A stretch of DNA of 34,580 bases from Colwellia sp. (GCA_013215385.1 JABSOY010000030.1:1-34580); one strand, 5' to 3'. Counted from the stretch's first letter, positions 1 to 8,607 are shown. Translations and numbers: made by a program. The notes: generated from the letters alone by a model not told the origin.

Positions 1-1128
1 CGCAGCGCCGGCAGCAACAGCTTCATCAGGGTTAACATCTTTACGAGGTTCTTTACCGAAAAATTCAGTAACCGCAGCTTGTACCATTGGCATACGTGAT
101 TGACCACCAACCATGATAACATCATCAATGTCACTTACTGATAAGTCAGCATCTTTAAGAGCAACTCTTAACGGCTCTAAAGTTGCTTTAACCATATCTT
201 CAACTAAAGACTCTAATTTAGCACGAGTAACTTTGATGTTCATGTGCTTAGGGCCGCTACCGTCAGCAGTGATGTAAGGTAAGTTAACATCAGTTTGCTG
301 TGCTGAAGAAAGTTCACATTTAGCTTTTTCTGCTGCTTCTTTCAAACGTTGCATAGCAAGAGGATCAGTTGTTAAATCCATGCCTTGGTCTTTTTTGAAT
401 TCAGCTACAAGATAGTTAATTAAACGGTTATCAAAATCTTCACCACCTAAATGAGTATCGCCGTTAGTCGCTAATACTTCAAAGGTGTGCTCGCCTTCAA
501 CTTCATCAATTTCAATAATTGAGATATCGAATGTACCGCCACCTAAATCGTAAACAGCAATAACCTTATCGCCTTCTTGCTTGTCCATGCCGTAAGCAAG
601 TGCGGCAGCAGTAGGTTCGTTGATAATACGTTTAACTTCAAGACCAGCAATACGGCCAGCATCTTTAGTTGCTTGACGTTGTGAATCGTTAAAGTAAGCA
701 GGTACAGTAATTACAGCTTCTGTTACTGTTTCGCCTAAGTAATCTTCAGCCGTTTTTTTCATTTTCTTTAAAACTTCAGCTGAAACTTGTGGTGGAGCTA
801 CGTTTTTATCACGAGTAGTAACCCAAGCATCGCCGTTGTCAGCTTTAACAATACCAAATGGCATTATTTTGATGTCACGTTGAACTTCTTCGTCTTCAAA
901 ACGACGACCGATTAAACGCTTAATTGCGTATAATGTATTTGTTGGATTTGTAACAGATTGACGCTTAGCAGGTTGACCTACTAAAGTTTCGCCTTCTTCT
1001 GTATAAGCAATGATTGAAGGAGTTGTACGATCGCCTTCTGCATTTTCAATTACACGTGCTGTGCCGCCATCTAGAACAGCAACACAAGAGTTTGTTGTCC
1101 CTAGGTCAATACCGATTATTTTGCCCAT
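1..1128 (-). CDS. dnaK: Chaperone DnaK (Hsp70), 3' end outside window
   Basis: Hsp70 chaperone that binds exposed hydrophobic peptides in an ATP-driven cycle with DnaJ and the exchange factor GrpE in the cytoplasm. The first 376 codons are present. The protein starts [20 protein letters not shown], the phosphate-1 motif of the actin-like ATPase fold, and shows [32 protein letters not shown] and [12 protein letters not shown] (phosphate-2). The frame runs off base 1 close to the end of the nucleotide-binding domain, so the linker and substrate-binding domain are not visible. The start is ATG at 1128 with GGAG nine bases upstream. A heat-shock promoter lies upstream. grpE is next on the same strand but has its own promoter, and a terminator separates the two genes. 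Confidence 0.98.
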   Translation of the reverse strand, partial: MGKIIGIDLGTTNSCVAVLDGGTARVIENAEGDRTTPSIIAYTEEGETLVGQPAKRQSVTNPTNTLYAIKRLIGRRFEDEEVQRDIKIMPFGIVKADNGDAWVTTRDKNVAPPQVSAEVLKKMKKTAEDYLGETVTEAVITVPAYFNDSQRQATKDAGRIAGLEVKRIINEPTAAALAYGMDKQEGDKVIAVYDLGGGTFDISIIEIDEVEGEHTFEVLATNGDTHLGGEDFDNRLINYLVAEFKKDQGMDLTTDPLAMQRLKEAAEKAKCELSSAQQTDVNLPYITADGSGPKHMNIKVTRAKLESLVEDMVKATLEPLRVALKDADLSVSDIDDVIMVGGQSRMPMVQAAVTEFFGKEPRKDVNPDEAVAAGAA

Positions 1129-1200
1129 CTTGAGGATCTCCGAATACTAATTAAAATAAAGTTTATTAAAGTAAATTTTTAATAAATCTGTTGATGAAAC

Positions 1201-1231
1201 AAATAGTGGGGGCAGTAAAACTCTTTTCAAC
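1201..1231 (-). promoter_or_regulatory. Sigma-32 heat-shock promoter of dnaK
   Basis: On the minus strand, GTTGAAA (1225-1231) is followed after 13 bases by CCCCACTAT (near 1203-1211). This closely fits the RpoH consensus CTTGAAA, 13-15 bases, CCCCATNT. It lies about 75 bases upstream of the dnaK start and matches the known heat-shock control of this gene. Confidence 0.75.
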
Positions 1232-1363
1232 TATTTAGAATAAAAAAAGTAAAGAAATGTTACTTTTTTATTTATTAATATAAATATGAAAATGTACCCT
1301 TACTACTTACCTACTATTTGCCTACAAACTAATCGATTAAAAAAGAACTGGTTAGCCTAAAAC

Positions 1364-1407
1364 CAAAAAACGGTAAGAAGTATATTTTACCTTCTTACCG
1401 TTTTTTT
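1364..1407. terminator. Bidirectional terminator between grpE and dnaK
   Basis: CGGTAAGAAG (1371-1380) and CTTCTTACCG (1391-1400) form a perfect 10-bp stem with a 10-base loop. The stem has A6 on the left and T7 on the right, so it can terminate in either direction. It sits just after the grpE stop. The rest of the gap (1129-1370) holds only the dnaK promoter. Confidence 0.85.
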
Positions 1408-1421
1408 AATCTTTAATATTT

Positions 1422-2075
1422 TTAAGCTGTTGTATCAACCGCAGGTGCGGCCTTAGATACCATGACCATTGCAGGACGAATTAAACGTCCATTTAATTCA
1501 TAGCCTTTTTGCATAACAGCAATAACAGTATTTGGTGCAACACCTTCTACTTCTTGCATAGACATCGCTTGATGAAATTCTGGATTAAACGGTTGGTCTT
1601 GTGGATCAACACCCTTTACGCCAAATTTTTCTAAAGAAGCAATCAAGCTTTGTAGTGTTAATTCAACACCTTCAATAATGCTTTTATTGCTTTCATCTTC
1701 TTTATCAATGTTTTGTAATGCACGCTCTAAATTGTCTACAGAAACTAACATTTCGGTAGCAAATTTTTCTAAAGCAAATTTACGTGCTTTATCTACTTCT
1801 TGCGCACTTCGACGACGAATATTATCAACTTCTGCTTTAGCACGAATAACTGAGTCTTTTTGATCAGCAACAGTTGTTTGCGCTGCTGCCAAGCTTAACT
1901 CAAGCTCGTTAATTTTCTCTTGTTCATCACTGATTACATCTTGCGCATGAACATGTTGTACTTCAACTTGCTCTTCAGCTTGGTCGATAATTTCTTGTGC
2001 TAAAAGCTCTTCAGGTGTTAATGCTTCTGTTGATGCTTCTGCCGTGTTTTTATTTTCTGTTGACTCATTAGTCAT
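1422..2075 (-). CDS. grpE: Nucleotide exchange factor GrpE
   Basis: Co-chaperone that releases ADP from DnaK. It is 217 aa, a usual length for GrpE. It has an acidic N-terminal region, a long coiled coil (about residues 50-110), and a C-terminal beta domain ending with the family pattern of [10 protein letters not shown] and [18 protein letters not shown]. The start is ATG at 2075 behind GGAG. It lies beside dnaK on the same strand. Both genes have sigma-32 promoters, so they form a heat-shock pair rather than one simple operon. Confidence 0.97.
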   Translation of the reverse strand: MTNESTENKNTAEASTEALTPEELLAQEIIDQAEEQVEVQHVHAQDVISDEQEKINELELSLAAAQTTVADQKDSVIRAKAEVDNIRRRSAQEVDKARKFALEKFATEMLVSVDNLERALQNIDKEDESNKSIIEGVELTLQSLIASLEKFGVKGVDPQDQPFNPEFHQAMSMQEVEGVAPNTVIAVMQKGYELNGRLIRPAMVMVSKAAPAVDTTA

Positions 2076-2140
2076 GAAAGCTCCAAAATAAACTAATAAT
2101 ATATTTAATAATATATGGATAATACAAATCTGATAACGCT

Positions 2141-2170
2141 AATTATGGGGACTTGTTGCTACGATTCAAG
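2141..2170 (-). promoter_or_regulatory. Sigma-32 heat-shock promoter of grpE
   Basis: On the minus strand, CTTGAAT (2164-2170), 13 bases, then CCCCATAATT (2141-2150). This is an almost perfect RpoH promoter, about 65 bases upstream of the grpE start. The divergent nadK starts at 2282. Confidence 0.82.
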
Positions 2171-2281
2171 CAGAAAAGTAAATGATTTATAAAAAAGTCA
2201 ACTTTACAAGCACAGCAAATACAGCGAAACTAATATTAACTAAGACATTCCACTTTATTTCAATTATCTTTTAGTACCCAA

Positions 2282-3163
2282 ATGACAAAAATTTATAACA
2301 CCATAGGCTTGATTGGCAAGCCAAACCACGCAGGCGCAAGCACAACAATAACGTCACTTTATCAATATCTCACTAAACACAACTATCAGGTTTTAATTGA
2401 AAGTTCGGTGGCACCTTCTATTGATATCAAACAATTATCTATTCGTACATTAACGGAGATTGGCGAACAAGCTGATCTTGCTATTGTTGTAGGCGGTGAC
2501 GGCTACATGTTAGGTGCTGCACGAGTTTTGTCATGCTTTGATATAGGCGTAATTGGCGTAAACCGTGGTAATTTAGGTTTTCTAACCGATTTATCACCCG
2601 ATGAATTAATACCACCTTTGGAAGAAATACTGCAAGGAAAATCACGCTCTGAGCAGCGTTTTATCATTGAAGCAGAAGTATACCGACATGGTAAATTAAA
2701 GAGCTCTAATAGTGCAGTTAATGAAGCAGTATTGCATGCGGGTAAAGTAGCCAGCATGATCGAGTTCGAAGTTTACATTGACGGTAGCTTTATGTTCAGC
2801 CAGCGTTCAGACGGCTTAATAGTTTCAACACCAACCGGCTCTACCGCTTATTCTATGTCGGCAGGTGGTCCAATATTAACACCAAATCTAAATGCCCTAT
2901 CATTGGTACCTATGTTTCCTCACACGCTAACGAGTCGACCTATTGTGGTAGATGGAAACAGTGAAATAAAACTGGTACTGGCTAATGAAAACTACGAAAA
3001 CTTACAAGTAAGCTGCGACGGCCATGTGATTTTAGCCGTTATGCCTGGTGATGAAGTTATCATTAGAAAAAGCGAATATACCTTACGCTTGATTCACCCG
3101 CTTGATCATGACTACTTTAACGTACTAAGAAGTAAATTGAGTTGGGGTAACAAGCTTTATTAG
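2282..3163 (+). CDS. nadK: NAD kinase
   Basis: Phosphorylates NAD+ to NADP+ with ATP in the cytoplasm. At 293 aa it matches the usual bacterial length. The family signature [12 protein letters not shown] (about residues 70-81, GGDG motif) is present, followed by [13 protein letters not shown] and, in the second domain, [20 protein letters not shown], which form the NAD site. It is divergent from grpE and followed by recN, the common gammaproteobacterial arrangement (grpE / nadK-recN). The start is ATG at 2282; no strong ribosome site is visible. Confidence 0.97.
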   Translation: MTKIYNTIGLIGKPNHAGASTTITSLYQYLTKHNYQVLIESSVAPSIDIKQLSIRTLTEIGEQADLAIVVGGDGYMLGAARVLSCFDIGVIGVNRGNLGFLTDLSPDELIPPLEEILQGKSRSEQRFIIEAEVYRHGKLKSSNSAVNEAVLHAGKVASMIEFEVYIDGSFMFSQRSDGLIVSTPTGSTAYSMSAGGPILTPNLNALSLVPMFPHTLTSRPIVVDGNSEIKLVLANENYENLQVSCDGHVILAVMPGDEVIIRKSEYTLRLIHPLDHDYFNVLRSKLSWGNKLY

Positions 3164-3226
3164 ATTTATATTAAATTCAACCTGTTGAATTTTTATTCTA
3201 TTTATTTCTTGCACAAAAGCAAATTA

Positions 3227-3242
3227 CTGTATAAATTAACAG
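3227..3242. promoter_or_regulatory. LexA (SOS) box upstream of recN
   Basis: CTGTATAAATTAACAG fits CTGT-N8-ACAG exactly with an AT-rich spacer. It lies 30 bases before the recN start. It overlaps a likely -10 (TATAAA), with TTGCAC upstream as a possible -35. recN is a classic SOS gene, so the context supports this. Confidence 0.8.
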
Positions 3243-3272
3243 TTAGTTATTTATACAGTGATTAAACCTATT

Positions 3273-4937
3273 ATGCTTTTACAACTTAACATTCAAAATT
3301 TCGCTATTGTCCGCTCTTTAGATATTGACTGGCGCAAGGGCATGACAACAATTACCGGCGAAACTGGCGCAGGAAAATCTATCGCCATTGATGCTCTCGG
3401 TCTATGTTTAGGCGATAGAGCTATAACCAATGTCGTAAGACCCAATGCAAAAAAAGCTGAACTAGCCGCAACTTTTGAAGTGTCGCAGAATAAAAGCGCA
3501 AAAAAATGGCTATCAAGTCATGATCTACTTTCAGACGACGAATGCATATTACGACGAGTGATATCTGCTGAAGGCCGTTCAAAAGCTTATATAAATGGCA
3601 GCCAAGTCCCCCTAGCGCAGCTCAAAGACATTGCGCAATTTTTAATAAATATACACGGACAGCATGATCACCAGCTAATAGTAAAAGCGAACCAGCAAAG
3701 AAAAATTATTGATGAATATGCTAAACATCAACATTTACTTGACGATGTTCTGTATTACTATCAACAATGGCAAAGTTTAAATAACGAATTAAAGCAGTTG
3801 CATAAAAGCAAAGAGCAACGCGAAGCTAAACAACAGCTACTTCGATATCAACTGAATGAACTTGACGAATTTTCATTGCAGGAAGGGGAGTTTCAAACCT
3901 TAGAAAATGACTATAAACGCCATAGTAACGGACAACAGCTACTCAATGGTGCTTTGCAAGCATTACAAACACTGTCAGAAGATGAAAACTTCAATGTAAC
4001 AGACAGCTTAAGAAGTAACTGCGAACAACTGAATGAGTTAGCCAACATGGACCCTAACCTAACTGAAATTGCTAAAACATTAGGTGAAGCTCTTATACAA
4101 ATTGAAGATGCGAATAATGAATTAAAACATTATTACGAACGACTTGAACTGGACCCACAAGCTTACCAAATGATTGAAGACAGATATTCATTTGCGATTC
4201 AACTCGCTAAAAAGCATCAAGTAACACCTGAAGATTTGCCAAGATTACATCTAGAAATTAAGCAGGCGTTGAATTTGATCACCTCAGACGGATCAAGACT
4301 CGATAACGTTTACATTGATATTGAAAAAGCAAAAACACATTATCAACAAGCCGCAAATACCTTAACAACATCTCGATTAAAATCGGCCAAGCAACTCAGT
4401 AAAAAAATTACCGCTAGTATGAAAGAACTTAATATGGAACACGGTATTTTTGAAGTATCAGTAAAACCTACTGAAAGCGAAACGCTATTACCTACCGGAC
4501 TTGATGATATTAATTTTTTAATCAGCCTCAACCCAGGGCAACAATTAGAAGCAATGAATAAAGTAGCTTCAGGCGGAGAATTGTCACGTATTAGTTTAGC
4601 TATGCAAGTGATCTTGGCGAACAAAGTGGTAACACCGACACTAATATTTGATGAAGTAGACGTTGGTATAAGTGGACCTACAGCGGCGATGGTCGGTAAA
4701 AAGCTTCAACAATTAGCCCGTAATACGCAAGTAATCTGTGTGACACATTTACCTCAAGTGGCAAGCAAAGGCCATCAACAACTAATTGTGACTAAATTAA
4801 CAGACGGTCAGCATACAGAAACAAAAGTAACGGAACTAAGTAACAATGGTAGAGTCCAAGAAATTGCTCGCTTACTAGCGGGTGATAAAATTACTGATAA
4901 TAGCTTAGCAAACGCTCAAGAATTACTGGCGAGTTAA
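3273..4937 (+). CDS. recN: DNA repair protein RecN
   Basis: SMC-like ATPase that holds or tethers DNA ends during recombinational repair of double-strand breaks. It is 554 aa from ATG 3273; this start gives MLLQLNIQNFAIV, matching the E. coli N-terminus (MLAQLTISNFAIV), so the upstream GTG at 3258 is not needed. Walker A is GETGAGKS. A long coiled-coil middle (about residues 150-370) follows, then LNPGQQLEAMNKVASGGELS (ABC signature) and TLIFDEVDVGISG (Walker B), ending with VICVTHLPQVAS. A LexA box upstream indicates SOS induction. Confidence 0.97.
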   Translation: MLLQLNIQNFAIVRSLDIDWRKGMTTITGETGAGKSIAIDALGLCLGDRAITNVVRPNAKKAELAATFEVSQNKSAKKWLSSHDLLSDDECILRRVISAEGRSKAYINGSQVPLAQLKDIAQFLINIHGQHDHQLIVKANQQRKIIDEYAKHQHLLDDVLYYYQQWQSLNNELKQLHKSKEQREAKQQLLRYQLNELDEFSLQEGEFQTLENDYKRHSNGQQLLNGALQALQTLSEDENFNVTDSLRSNCEQLNELANMDPNLTEIAKTLGEALIQIEDANNELKHYYERLELDPQAYQMIEDRYSFAIQLAKKHQVTPEDLPRLHLEIKQALNLITSDGSRLDNVYIDIEKAKTHYQQAANTLTTSRLKSAKQLSKKITASMKELNMEHGIFEVSVKPTESETLLPTGLDDINFLISLNPGQQLEAMNKVASGGELSRISLAMQVILANKVVTPTLIFDEVDVGISGPTAAMVGKKLQQLARNTQVICVTHLPQVASKGHQQLIVTKLTDGQHTETKVTELSNNGRVQEIARLLAGDKITDNSLANAQELLAS

Positions 4938-5071
4938 TGTAAGTTTGAGCGTTTTAACTAAAAAGACTTAACAAACCTGCGATATTAAAAATAAAATGAA
5001 AATAGTTTTGTATCTGCAAGCATGCTTGGTTATTATCTCCACTCGCATTTATTAGGATAAATATAAAAATC

Positions 5072-5419
5072 ATGTTGTTTCGTATTTTAGCAATTACTAT
5101 TGCCTTATCTCTTTCTGCCTGTTCAAGTTGGGTTTTCCGTATCGACATTCCTCAGGGAAATTTTTTAGAACAAAAAGACATCGACAAACTTCAAATAGGT
5201 ATGAATAAAGAACAAGTGAAATACGTTCTTGGTAGCCCTGTTATCGTTGACGCATTTAACAAGGATACTTGGCATTATGTTTATTTATTTAAATCAGGCC
5301 GTAATTCAGCATTCGATACGAATAAAAAATTCACCATGAAGTTTGAAAATGACTTATTAGTAAGTGCTGAAGGTGACTTTGAATTATCTGAAAACTTTTA
5401 TGTTCCTATGGTTAATTAA
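5072..5419 (+). CDS. bamE: Outer membrane assembly lipoprotein BamE (SmpA)
   Basis: Small lipoprotein of the BAM complex, which inserts beta-barrel proteins into the outer membrane. It is 115 aa. The signal peptide ends in the lipobox LSAC, giving lipidated Cys17. The SmpA/OmlA fold is recognisable from IGMNKEQVKYVLGSP followed by WHYVYLF and KFTMKFENDLL. The start is ATG 5072. It converges on rnfH, with a shared terminator between them. Confidence 0.94.
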   Translation: MLFRILAITIALSLSACSSWVFRIDIPQGNFLEQKDIDKLQIGMNKEQVKYVLGSPVIVDAFNKDTWHYVYLFKSGRNSAFDTNKKFTMKFENDLLVSAEGDFELSENFYVPMVN

Positions 5420-5447
5420 CTAAATAGTTAATTTTAAAACCCCACAT

Positions 5448-5477
5448 AAAAAAACGGCTTGATAGCCGTTTTTTTTT
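5448..5477. terminator. Bidirectional terminator between bamE and rnfH
   Basis: ACGGCT-TGAT-AGCCGT (5454-5469) is flanked by a run of A on the left and T8 on the right, so it serves both converging genes. Confidence 0.85.
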
Positions 5478-5494
5478 ATGAAAAATAAAACAAA

Positions 5495-5875
5495 TTAGCT
5501 TGCTTTACTTCGCCTAGGATCAACTCTACCACCGGTAACCTTATCGGCACGACCTTCTTCCTTCGCTTTTTCCGCTCGACGTTTTCGTACTTCTTTAGGG
5601 TCAGCGATCATTGGGCGGTAAATTTCAATACGATCTAAATCTCGAAGCTCATCAGACAATTTAGCAATACGGTTCCAAATACCCACTTTATTAATGGTTA
5701 GATCAATATCATCAAAAACCTTTAAAATGCCTGACTCAATAATGCCCTGCTCTAATAAAGTACCTTCGTCAACAGACAGCGTTATTAGTTCTTGCCTAGT
5801 TGGTAGGCCATAAACGACTTCTATTTGAATTTTATTTTTAACACTAACGACATCTATTTGTATATTATCGACCAT
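5495..5875 (-). CDS. rnfH: RnfH family ubiquitin-like protein (UPF0125)
   Basis: Member of the RnfH/UPF0125 family, beta-grasp proteins that are almost always beside ratA. The biochemical role is poorly settled; some papers describe this pair as a toxin-antitoxin module. It is 126 aa. Family features are the N-terminal IQIEVVYGLPTRQ, VGIWNRIAKLSDELRDLDRIEIYRP and a basic tail with DPKEVRKRRAEKA. The tail is longer than in many relatives and ends GGRVDPRRSKAS. It overlaps the 3' end of ratA by 11 bases, so the two are translated from one message. Confidence 0.93.
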   Translation of the reverse strand: MVDNIQIDVVSVKNKIQIEVVYGLPTRQELITLSVDEGTLLEQGIIESGILKVFDDIDLTINKVGIWNRIAKLSDELRDLDRIEIYRPMIADPKEVRKRRAEKAKEEGRADKVTGGRVDPRRSKAS

Positions 5876-6308
5876 CAGAATGGTAAACCTCTTTTGCTCT
5901 TTGTGTGAATGCTTGAACCATATTGTTTGTTAAACTATGAAATACACGGCCAAAAGCCATATCAAATACTTTACTCGAAAATTCATAGTCTAACTGCAAA
6001 CTAATTTTACAGGCTTCCTCAGACAACTCAGTTAATTGCCAGTAGCCGGTTAATTTTTTAAATGGCCCATCAACTAAATCAAGCTGTACTTTGTCGTTGT
6101 CAATCAAGGTATTCTTAGTGGTAAACCATTTTTTCAAACCACCCTTTGATACTAAAAGAGCTGCAGTAATTTCATTATTATGAGTAGAAATTATCTTACT
6201 ATCACCACAATTAGGAATAAATTGAGGATAAGCAGCAATATCATTAATTAATTGATACATTTGTTCAACGCTATACATCACCAAAGCGCTACGACTAATT
6301 GTTGGCAT
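5865..6308 (-). CDS. ratA: RatA / ubiquinone-binding START-like protein (COQ10 family)
   Basis: SRPBCC (START-like) protein of 147 aa. E. coli RatA was reported to block 50S-30S association; the eukaryotic COQ10 relative binds ubiquinone. The sequence opens MPTISRSALVMYSVEQMYQL, with NDIAAYPQFIPNC, then VDGPFKKLTGYW and a C-terminal helix FDMAFGRVFHSLTNNMVQAF, all typical of the family. It is the first gene of a two-gene operon with rnfH and divergent from smpB. TTAGGAGGA lies just upstream of the start, a strong ribosome site. Confidence 0.94.
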   Translation of the reverse strand: MPTISRSALVMYSVEQMYQLINDIAAYPQFIPNCGDSKIISTHNNEITAALLVSKGGLKKWFTTKNTLIDNDKVQLDLVDGPFKKLTGYWQLTELSEEACKISLQLDYEFSSKVFDMAFGRVFHSLTNNMVQAFTQRAKEVYHSDGR

Positions 6309-6458
6309 TTTTCCTCCTAAAATCTAAAGTGCAATGATAACAAAGCCGTGAGCAAAACGCATTAAACAGAAAAATTGAAATTAATCATTCAAATACAAAG
6401 AATTCTCCGTATAATGTTTGCGATTGCTATTTTTGGTGGCAAACGAAATGGAAATATA

Positions 6459-6941
6459 ATGGCAAAGAAAAAAAAATCAAACAGTAATACCATCGCTCTC
6501 AACAAAAAAGCGCGTCATAACTACTCTTTAACCGATAAGTTTGAAGGTGGGATGAGCTTGCAGGGGTGGGAAATTAAAAGTATACGCAGTGGTAAAGTAA
6601 ATATATCTGACTGTTACGTACATGTTAAAAATGGCGAAGCCTATTTACTTGGCGCTGAAATAACGCCACTTAATGCCGCATCTAGTCATGTAGTTTGTGA
6701 ACCTAACCGTGACCGAAAACTACTACTGAACCGCAGAGAATTAGAGAAAATCATTGCCGCTGTAGAGCGCGACGGTTACTCGTTAATTGCTACGGCAATG
6801 TACTGGAAAGCCTGTTGGGTAAAACTCGAATTTCATTTGGGTAAAGGTAAGAAAGATCACGACAAGCGATCTGACATTAAAGACAGAGAATGGGCTGTTG
6901 ATAAAGGCCGAATAATGAAAAACAAAAACTTAGATCGATAA
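6459..6941 (+). CDS. smpB: SsrA-binding protein SmpB
   Basis: Binds the tRNA-like part of tmRNA and delivers it to stalled ribosomes for trans-translation. It is 160 aa from ATG 6459; the start gives [10 protein letters not shown] followed by [20 protein letters not shown], the conserved opening. The frame is open further upstream, but that part is not conserved. [14 protein letters not shown] and the basic C-terminal tail ([17 protein letters not shown]) are typical. ssrA follows directly. Confidence 0.97.
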   Translation: MAKKKKSNSNTIALNKKARHNYSLTDKFEGGMSLQGWEIKSIRSGKVNISDCYVHVKNGEAYLLGAEITPLNAASSHVVCEPNRDRKLLLNRRELEKIIAAVERDGYSLIATAMYWKACWVKLEFHLGKGKKDHDKRSDIKDREWAVDKGRIMKNKNLDR

Positions 6942-6960
6942 TTGGTTAAAAATTATCACG

Positions 6961-6989
6961 TTGTTAATTTAAGTAAAGCGATGTACAAT
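6961..6989 (+). promoter_or_regulatory. Likely promoter of ssrA
   Basis: TTGTTA (6961-6966), 17 bases, then TACAAT (6984-6989). Transcription would start about 50 bases before mature tmRNA, consistent with processing of a 5' leader. This is based on consensus only. Confidence 0.5.
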
Positions 6990-7048
6990 GCGCTTTATAG
7001 ACTGCTTTAGTCTATCGAATAAAAGAAAATGAATACAAGAAAGACTTT

Positions 7049-7399
7049 GGGGCGGATCTAGGATTCGACAAGATTCATGAAACCCGAGGTGCATGCCCAG
7101 GGGCGGTTTGCCTGGTAAAAAGCCGTAAAAACTATAATTGCTAACGACGATACGTTCGCACTAGCCGCTTAGGCTAGCCATCGCCTTTAAATCTCTCCTA
7201 TTGGTTAGAGGATCGATGGTCACCCCAAATAGGATAGCGAGGGAAGCACGCTTAAGGCTGAACCGCGAAATAGTATTAAGCTCACCATGACGAAGCCTGT
7301 CGATTGGCGTCTAATTGGTTAAATAAAAAATCGACTAAGCATGTAGTACCAAGGATGTAGGCTTTTTGGACGGGGGTTCGATTCCCCCCCGCTCCACCA
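7049..7399 (+). ncRNA. ssrA: tmRNA (ssrA)
   Basis: Rescues stalled ribosomes together with SmpB. The 5' end GGGGCGG pairs with CCGCTCC before the 3' CCA, giving a seven-pair acceptor stem with one G-U. The early segment with TGCATGCCC and AAAAGCCG is conserved in tmRNAs. The tag frame (7140-7172) encodes ANDDTFALAA followed by TAG, with the usual hydrophobic ALAA end. The T arm is GGGGTTCGATTCCCC. The last ~20 bases are repeated at 20 and 33 kb and act as an integration target, but the gene itself is intact. Confidence 0.97.
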
Positions 7400-7401
7400 C
7401 A
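7378..7401 (+). repeat. attL: core at ssrA 3' end
   Basis: The 24-base string at the 3' end of ssrA (T loop, C7, acceptor end, plus CA) recurs exactly at 20011-20034. Its C7-GCTCCACCACA part recurs at 33029-33046. It is the left attachment site of the stacked elements; the copy here completes a functional tmRNA. Confidence 0.93.
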
Positions 7402-7440
7402 CAATACCCTTTACAATCAATAGGTTGTAAAGGGTTTTTC
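7402..7440 (+). terminator. Terminator of ssrA
   Basis: ACCCTTTACAA and TTGTAAAGGGT form an 11-bp stem around TCAATAGG, followed by TTTTT. It starts just after the CCA end of tmRNA. A copy with one changed base lies after the third att core (33046-33085), so unit 1 seems to bring its own terminator along with the ssrA end. Confidence 0.9.
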
Positions 7441-7447
7441 ATTTCTA

Positions 7448-7464
7448 GTCCACTTTTTGTCCAC
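7448..7464 (+). repeat. Arm-type sites of unit 1, left
   Basis: GTCCAC twice at 11-base spacing (7448 and 7459), joined by TTTTT. The same pair with the same spacing occurs at 19899 and 19910, right after the integrase stop. Matching pairs near both ends point to integrase arm-binding sites. Confidence 0.7.
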
Positions 7465-7569
7465 TTAAAATAAATTCTGATTAAATCTACCAAATTAATT
7501 AACATGAAATAGCTTAGTCAACTATTGCCACAAAAGAGACATCAGCTATTCTATCTAATTGTGTTGGCT

Positions 7570-7591
7570 GGATTAGATTTTGTATTGATAA
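7570..7591 (+). repeat. 22-bp repeat shared with right flank (34087-34108)
   Basis: The 22 bases here are identical to 34087-34108. Weaker similarity extends upstream (CAACTATTGCCACA near 7514 against CAACTAATGCCACA near 34046). At 34105 the match ends exactly where an integron-type attC begins; here the sequence continues without attC. It therefore looks like an empty version of a cassette insertion point. The rest of 7465-7712 holds nothing else I can support. Confidence 0.6.
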
Positions 7592-7712
7592 AGCACTCTA
7601 CTTGGCTGGCTAGCAAATAAAGTAAAGTTATTGAGGTTTATCAAATAAGTAAAATTTAATAAGTTTTTTGGTGGTGAAAAAGCTAATGATTTGGTAAACG
7701 CATATATAATAA

Positions 7713-7748
7713 CTATGGCAAAGTTTGTTCAATAAAACTTTGCCATAG
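7713..7748. repeat. Perfect 14-bp inverted repeat
   Basis: CTATGGCAAAGTTT (7713-7726) and AAACTTTGCCATAG (7735-7748) with an 8-base loop. No T run follows, so a simple terminator is unlikely. A second small dyad (TAACCT / AGGTTA) and a direct repeat (ATACAGTA at 7783 and 7794) come right after. This is a candidate protein-binding site or replication-origin hairpin near the left end of unit 1. Confidence 0.6.
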
Positions 7749-7960
7749 CCTCCTAACCTTACAATTATTAGGTTAACAAGATATACAGTATTCATACAGT
7801 ACAGCAACTCCTGAAAGGCTTTTTAAGCGGTATGTGTATAGAAAATGCATATAGATTACATATACAAAAAACCATCTTATTTTACCTCACAGTGCGTTTA
7901 ATGAAAAATGATGCTTTTATGTTCTGATGAATGTGTTATTATATATATTGTGAATAAGAC

Positions 7961-7987
7961 AAAAAAAAAGCTACCGAAAGGCAGCTT
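7961..7987 (-). terminator. Rho-independent terminator of the minus-strand small RNA
   Basis: On the minus strand, AAGCTGCC-TTTC-GGTAGCTT (one G-T pair) is followed by T7. No protein-coding gene ends near it on that strand; the only matching start is the promoter at 8080-8107. Confidence 0.75.
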
Positions 7988-8073
7988 AATCTTTAATTGA
8001 TTTTAGTATTTTAGATTGTAGTATTCGCAAAAAACACTGCAAACAGGAAATAACAATAACCAATGTGTGAGAA
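7962..8073 (-). ncRNA. Candidate small RNA of about 110 nt
   Basis: A strong consensus promoter on the minus strand (8080-8107) and a clean terminator (7961-7987) enclose about 110 bases. There is no ATG-started frame of useful length; the longest possibility is an eight-codon GTG frame. The ends are predicted from the promoter and terminator only. It runs divergently from the 38-aa gene at 8136, whose leader overlaps the promoter. The target and role are unknown; regulation of that gene or of phage functions in trans is possible. Confidence 0.55.
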
Positions 8074-8079
8074 CTGCGA

Positions 8080-8107
8080 AGTATAGTTATTTTTCCTTGT
8101 TTGTCAA
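8080..8107 (-). promoter_or_regulatory. Sigma-70 promoter of the small RNA
   Basis: On the minus strand, TTGACA (8102-8107), 16 bases, then TATACT (8080-8085). This is a perfect -35 and a near-perfect -10. Confidence 0.7.
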
Positions 8108-8135
8108 TTTATTTAATACATAGAAGGTAAATATT

Positions 8136-8252
8136 ATGGCAGCAGCCAAAAGAGCAAGAGATGCAAAAAACGGTCAATTCATTCCACTTAAAGAAGCTAA
8201 ACGTAGACCCGCTACTACAGTGGTTGAAACTGTTAAACGTAGAAAAAAGTAA
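8136..8252 (+). CDS. 38-aa basic protein of unknown function
   Basis: Small protein starting MAAAKRARDAKNGQFIPLKE and ending in a basic tail (TVKRRKK). The ATG at 8136 has AGAAGG nine bases upstream, and a strong terminator follows the stop, so it looks like a real single-gene unit. About one third of residues are Lys or Arg, which suggests nucleic acid or ribosome contact. I recall similar short GQF-containing basic proteins in marine gammaproteobacteria but cannot name a function. Confidence 0.7.
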   Translation: MAAAKRARDAKNGQFIPLKEAKRRPATTVVETVKRRKK

Positions 8253-8270
8253 AATTCTGACTTGCTAATT

Positions 8271-8290
8271 GGCTTCTTCGGAAGCCTTTT
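8271..8290 (+). terminator. Terminator after the 38-aa gene
   Basis: GGCTTC-TTCG-GAAGCC followed by TTTTT. The TTCG tetraloop makes a very stable hairpin. Confidence 0.88.
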
Positions 8291-8451
8291 TAACATATTC
8301 TAACTTAATACTCTTTATAAAAATCAAAATCTAACCTTGATCATAACTTCATAAAAATCACTCATTAGAAAATGGATGAATTAGTTAGATTGATTTCCGC
8401 CAAGCGCACTTTACAGAAGTTAGCAATTAATGTGAGTAAGTTCAGAAATTG

Positions 8452-8607
8452 TTATTGATCTCTCAATCCATTAATTAAATTAAATTCTACACATTCATTC
8501 CAATCATCCAGTAGTTCATTAAATTCTTTTAATTCATTTCGAGAAGCTGTTTCGTTCATAGCTTTTTCAGAGAGGTTATTTAGGCGAGCGAATTCATCAG
8601 TAGTCAT
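8452..8607 (-). CDS. 51-aa acidic protein, copy A of a duplicated pair
   Basis: Starts MTTDEFARLNNLSEKAMNET and ends VEFNLINGLRDQ. It is rich in Glu, Asp, Asn and Leu and predicted all-helical. A paralogue of identical length lies at 10527-10682 with about 80 percent identity by eye, most changes being conservative. Conservation between copies at the protein level supports real coding. AGGAATG lies eight bases before the ATG as a ribosome site. The function is not recognised; small helical acidic proteins of this kind can be antitoxin-like or regulatory. Confidence 0.72.
   Translation of the reverse strand: MTTDEFARLNNLSEKAMNETASRNELKEFNELLDDWNECVEFNLINGLRDQ

Noticed and set aside
1678-1863. 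Plus-strand frame inside grpE
   Set aside because: Shadow of the grpE coiled coil; no ribosome site and no family.
7783-7801. ATACAGTA twice as a LexA box
   Set aside because: It is a direct repeat, not the CTGT-N8-ACAG palindrome.
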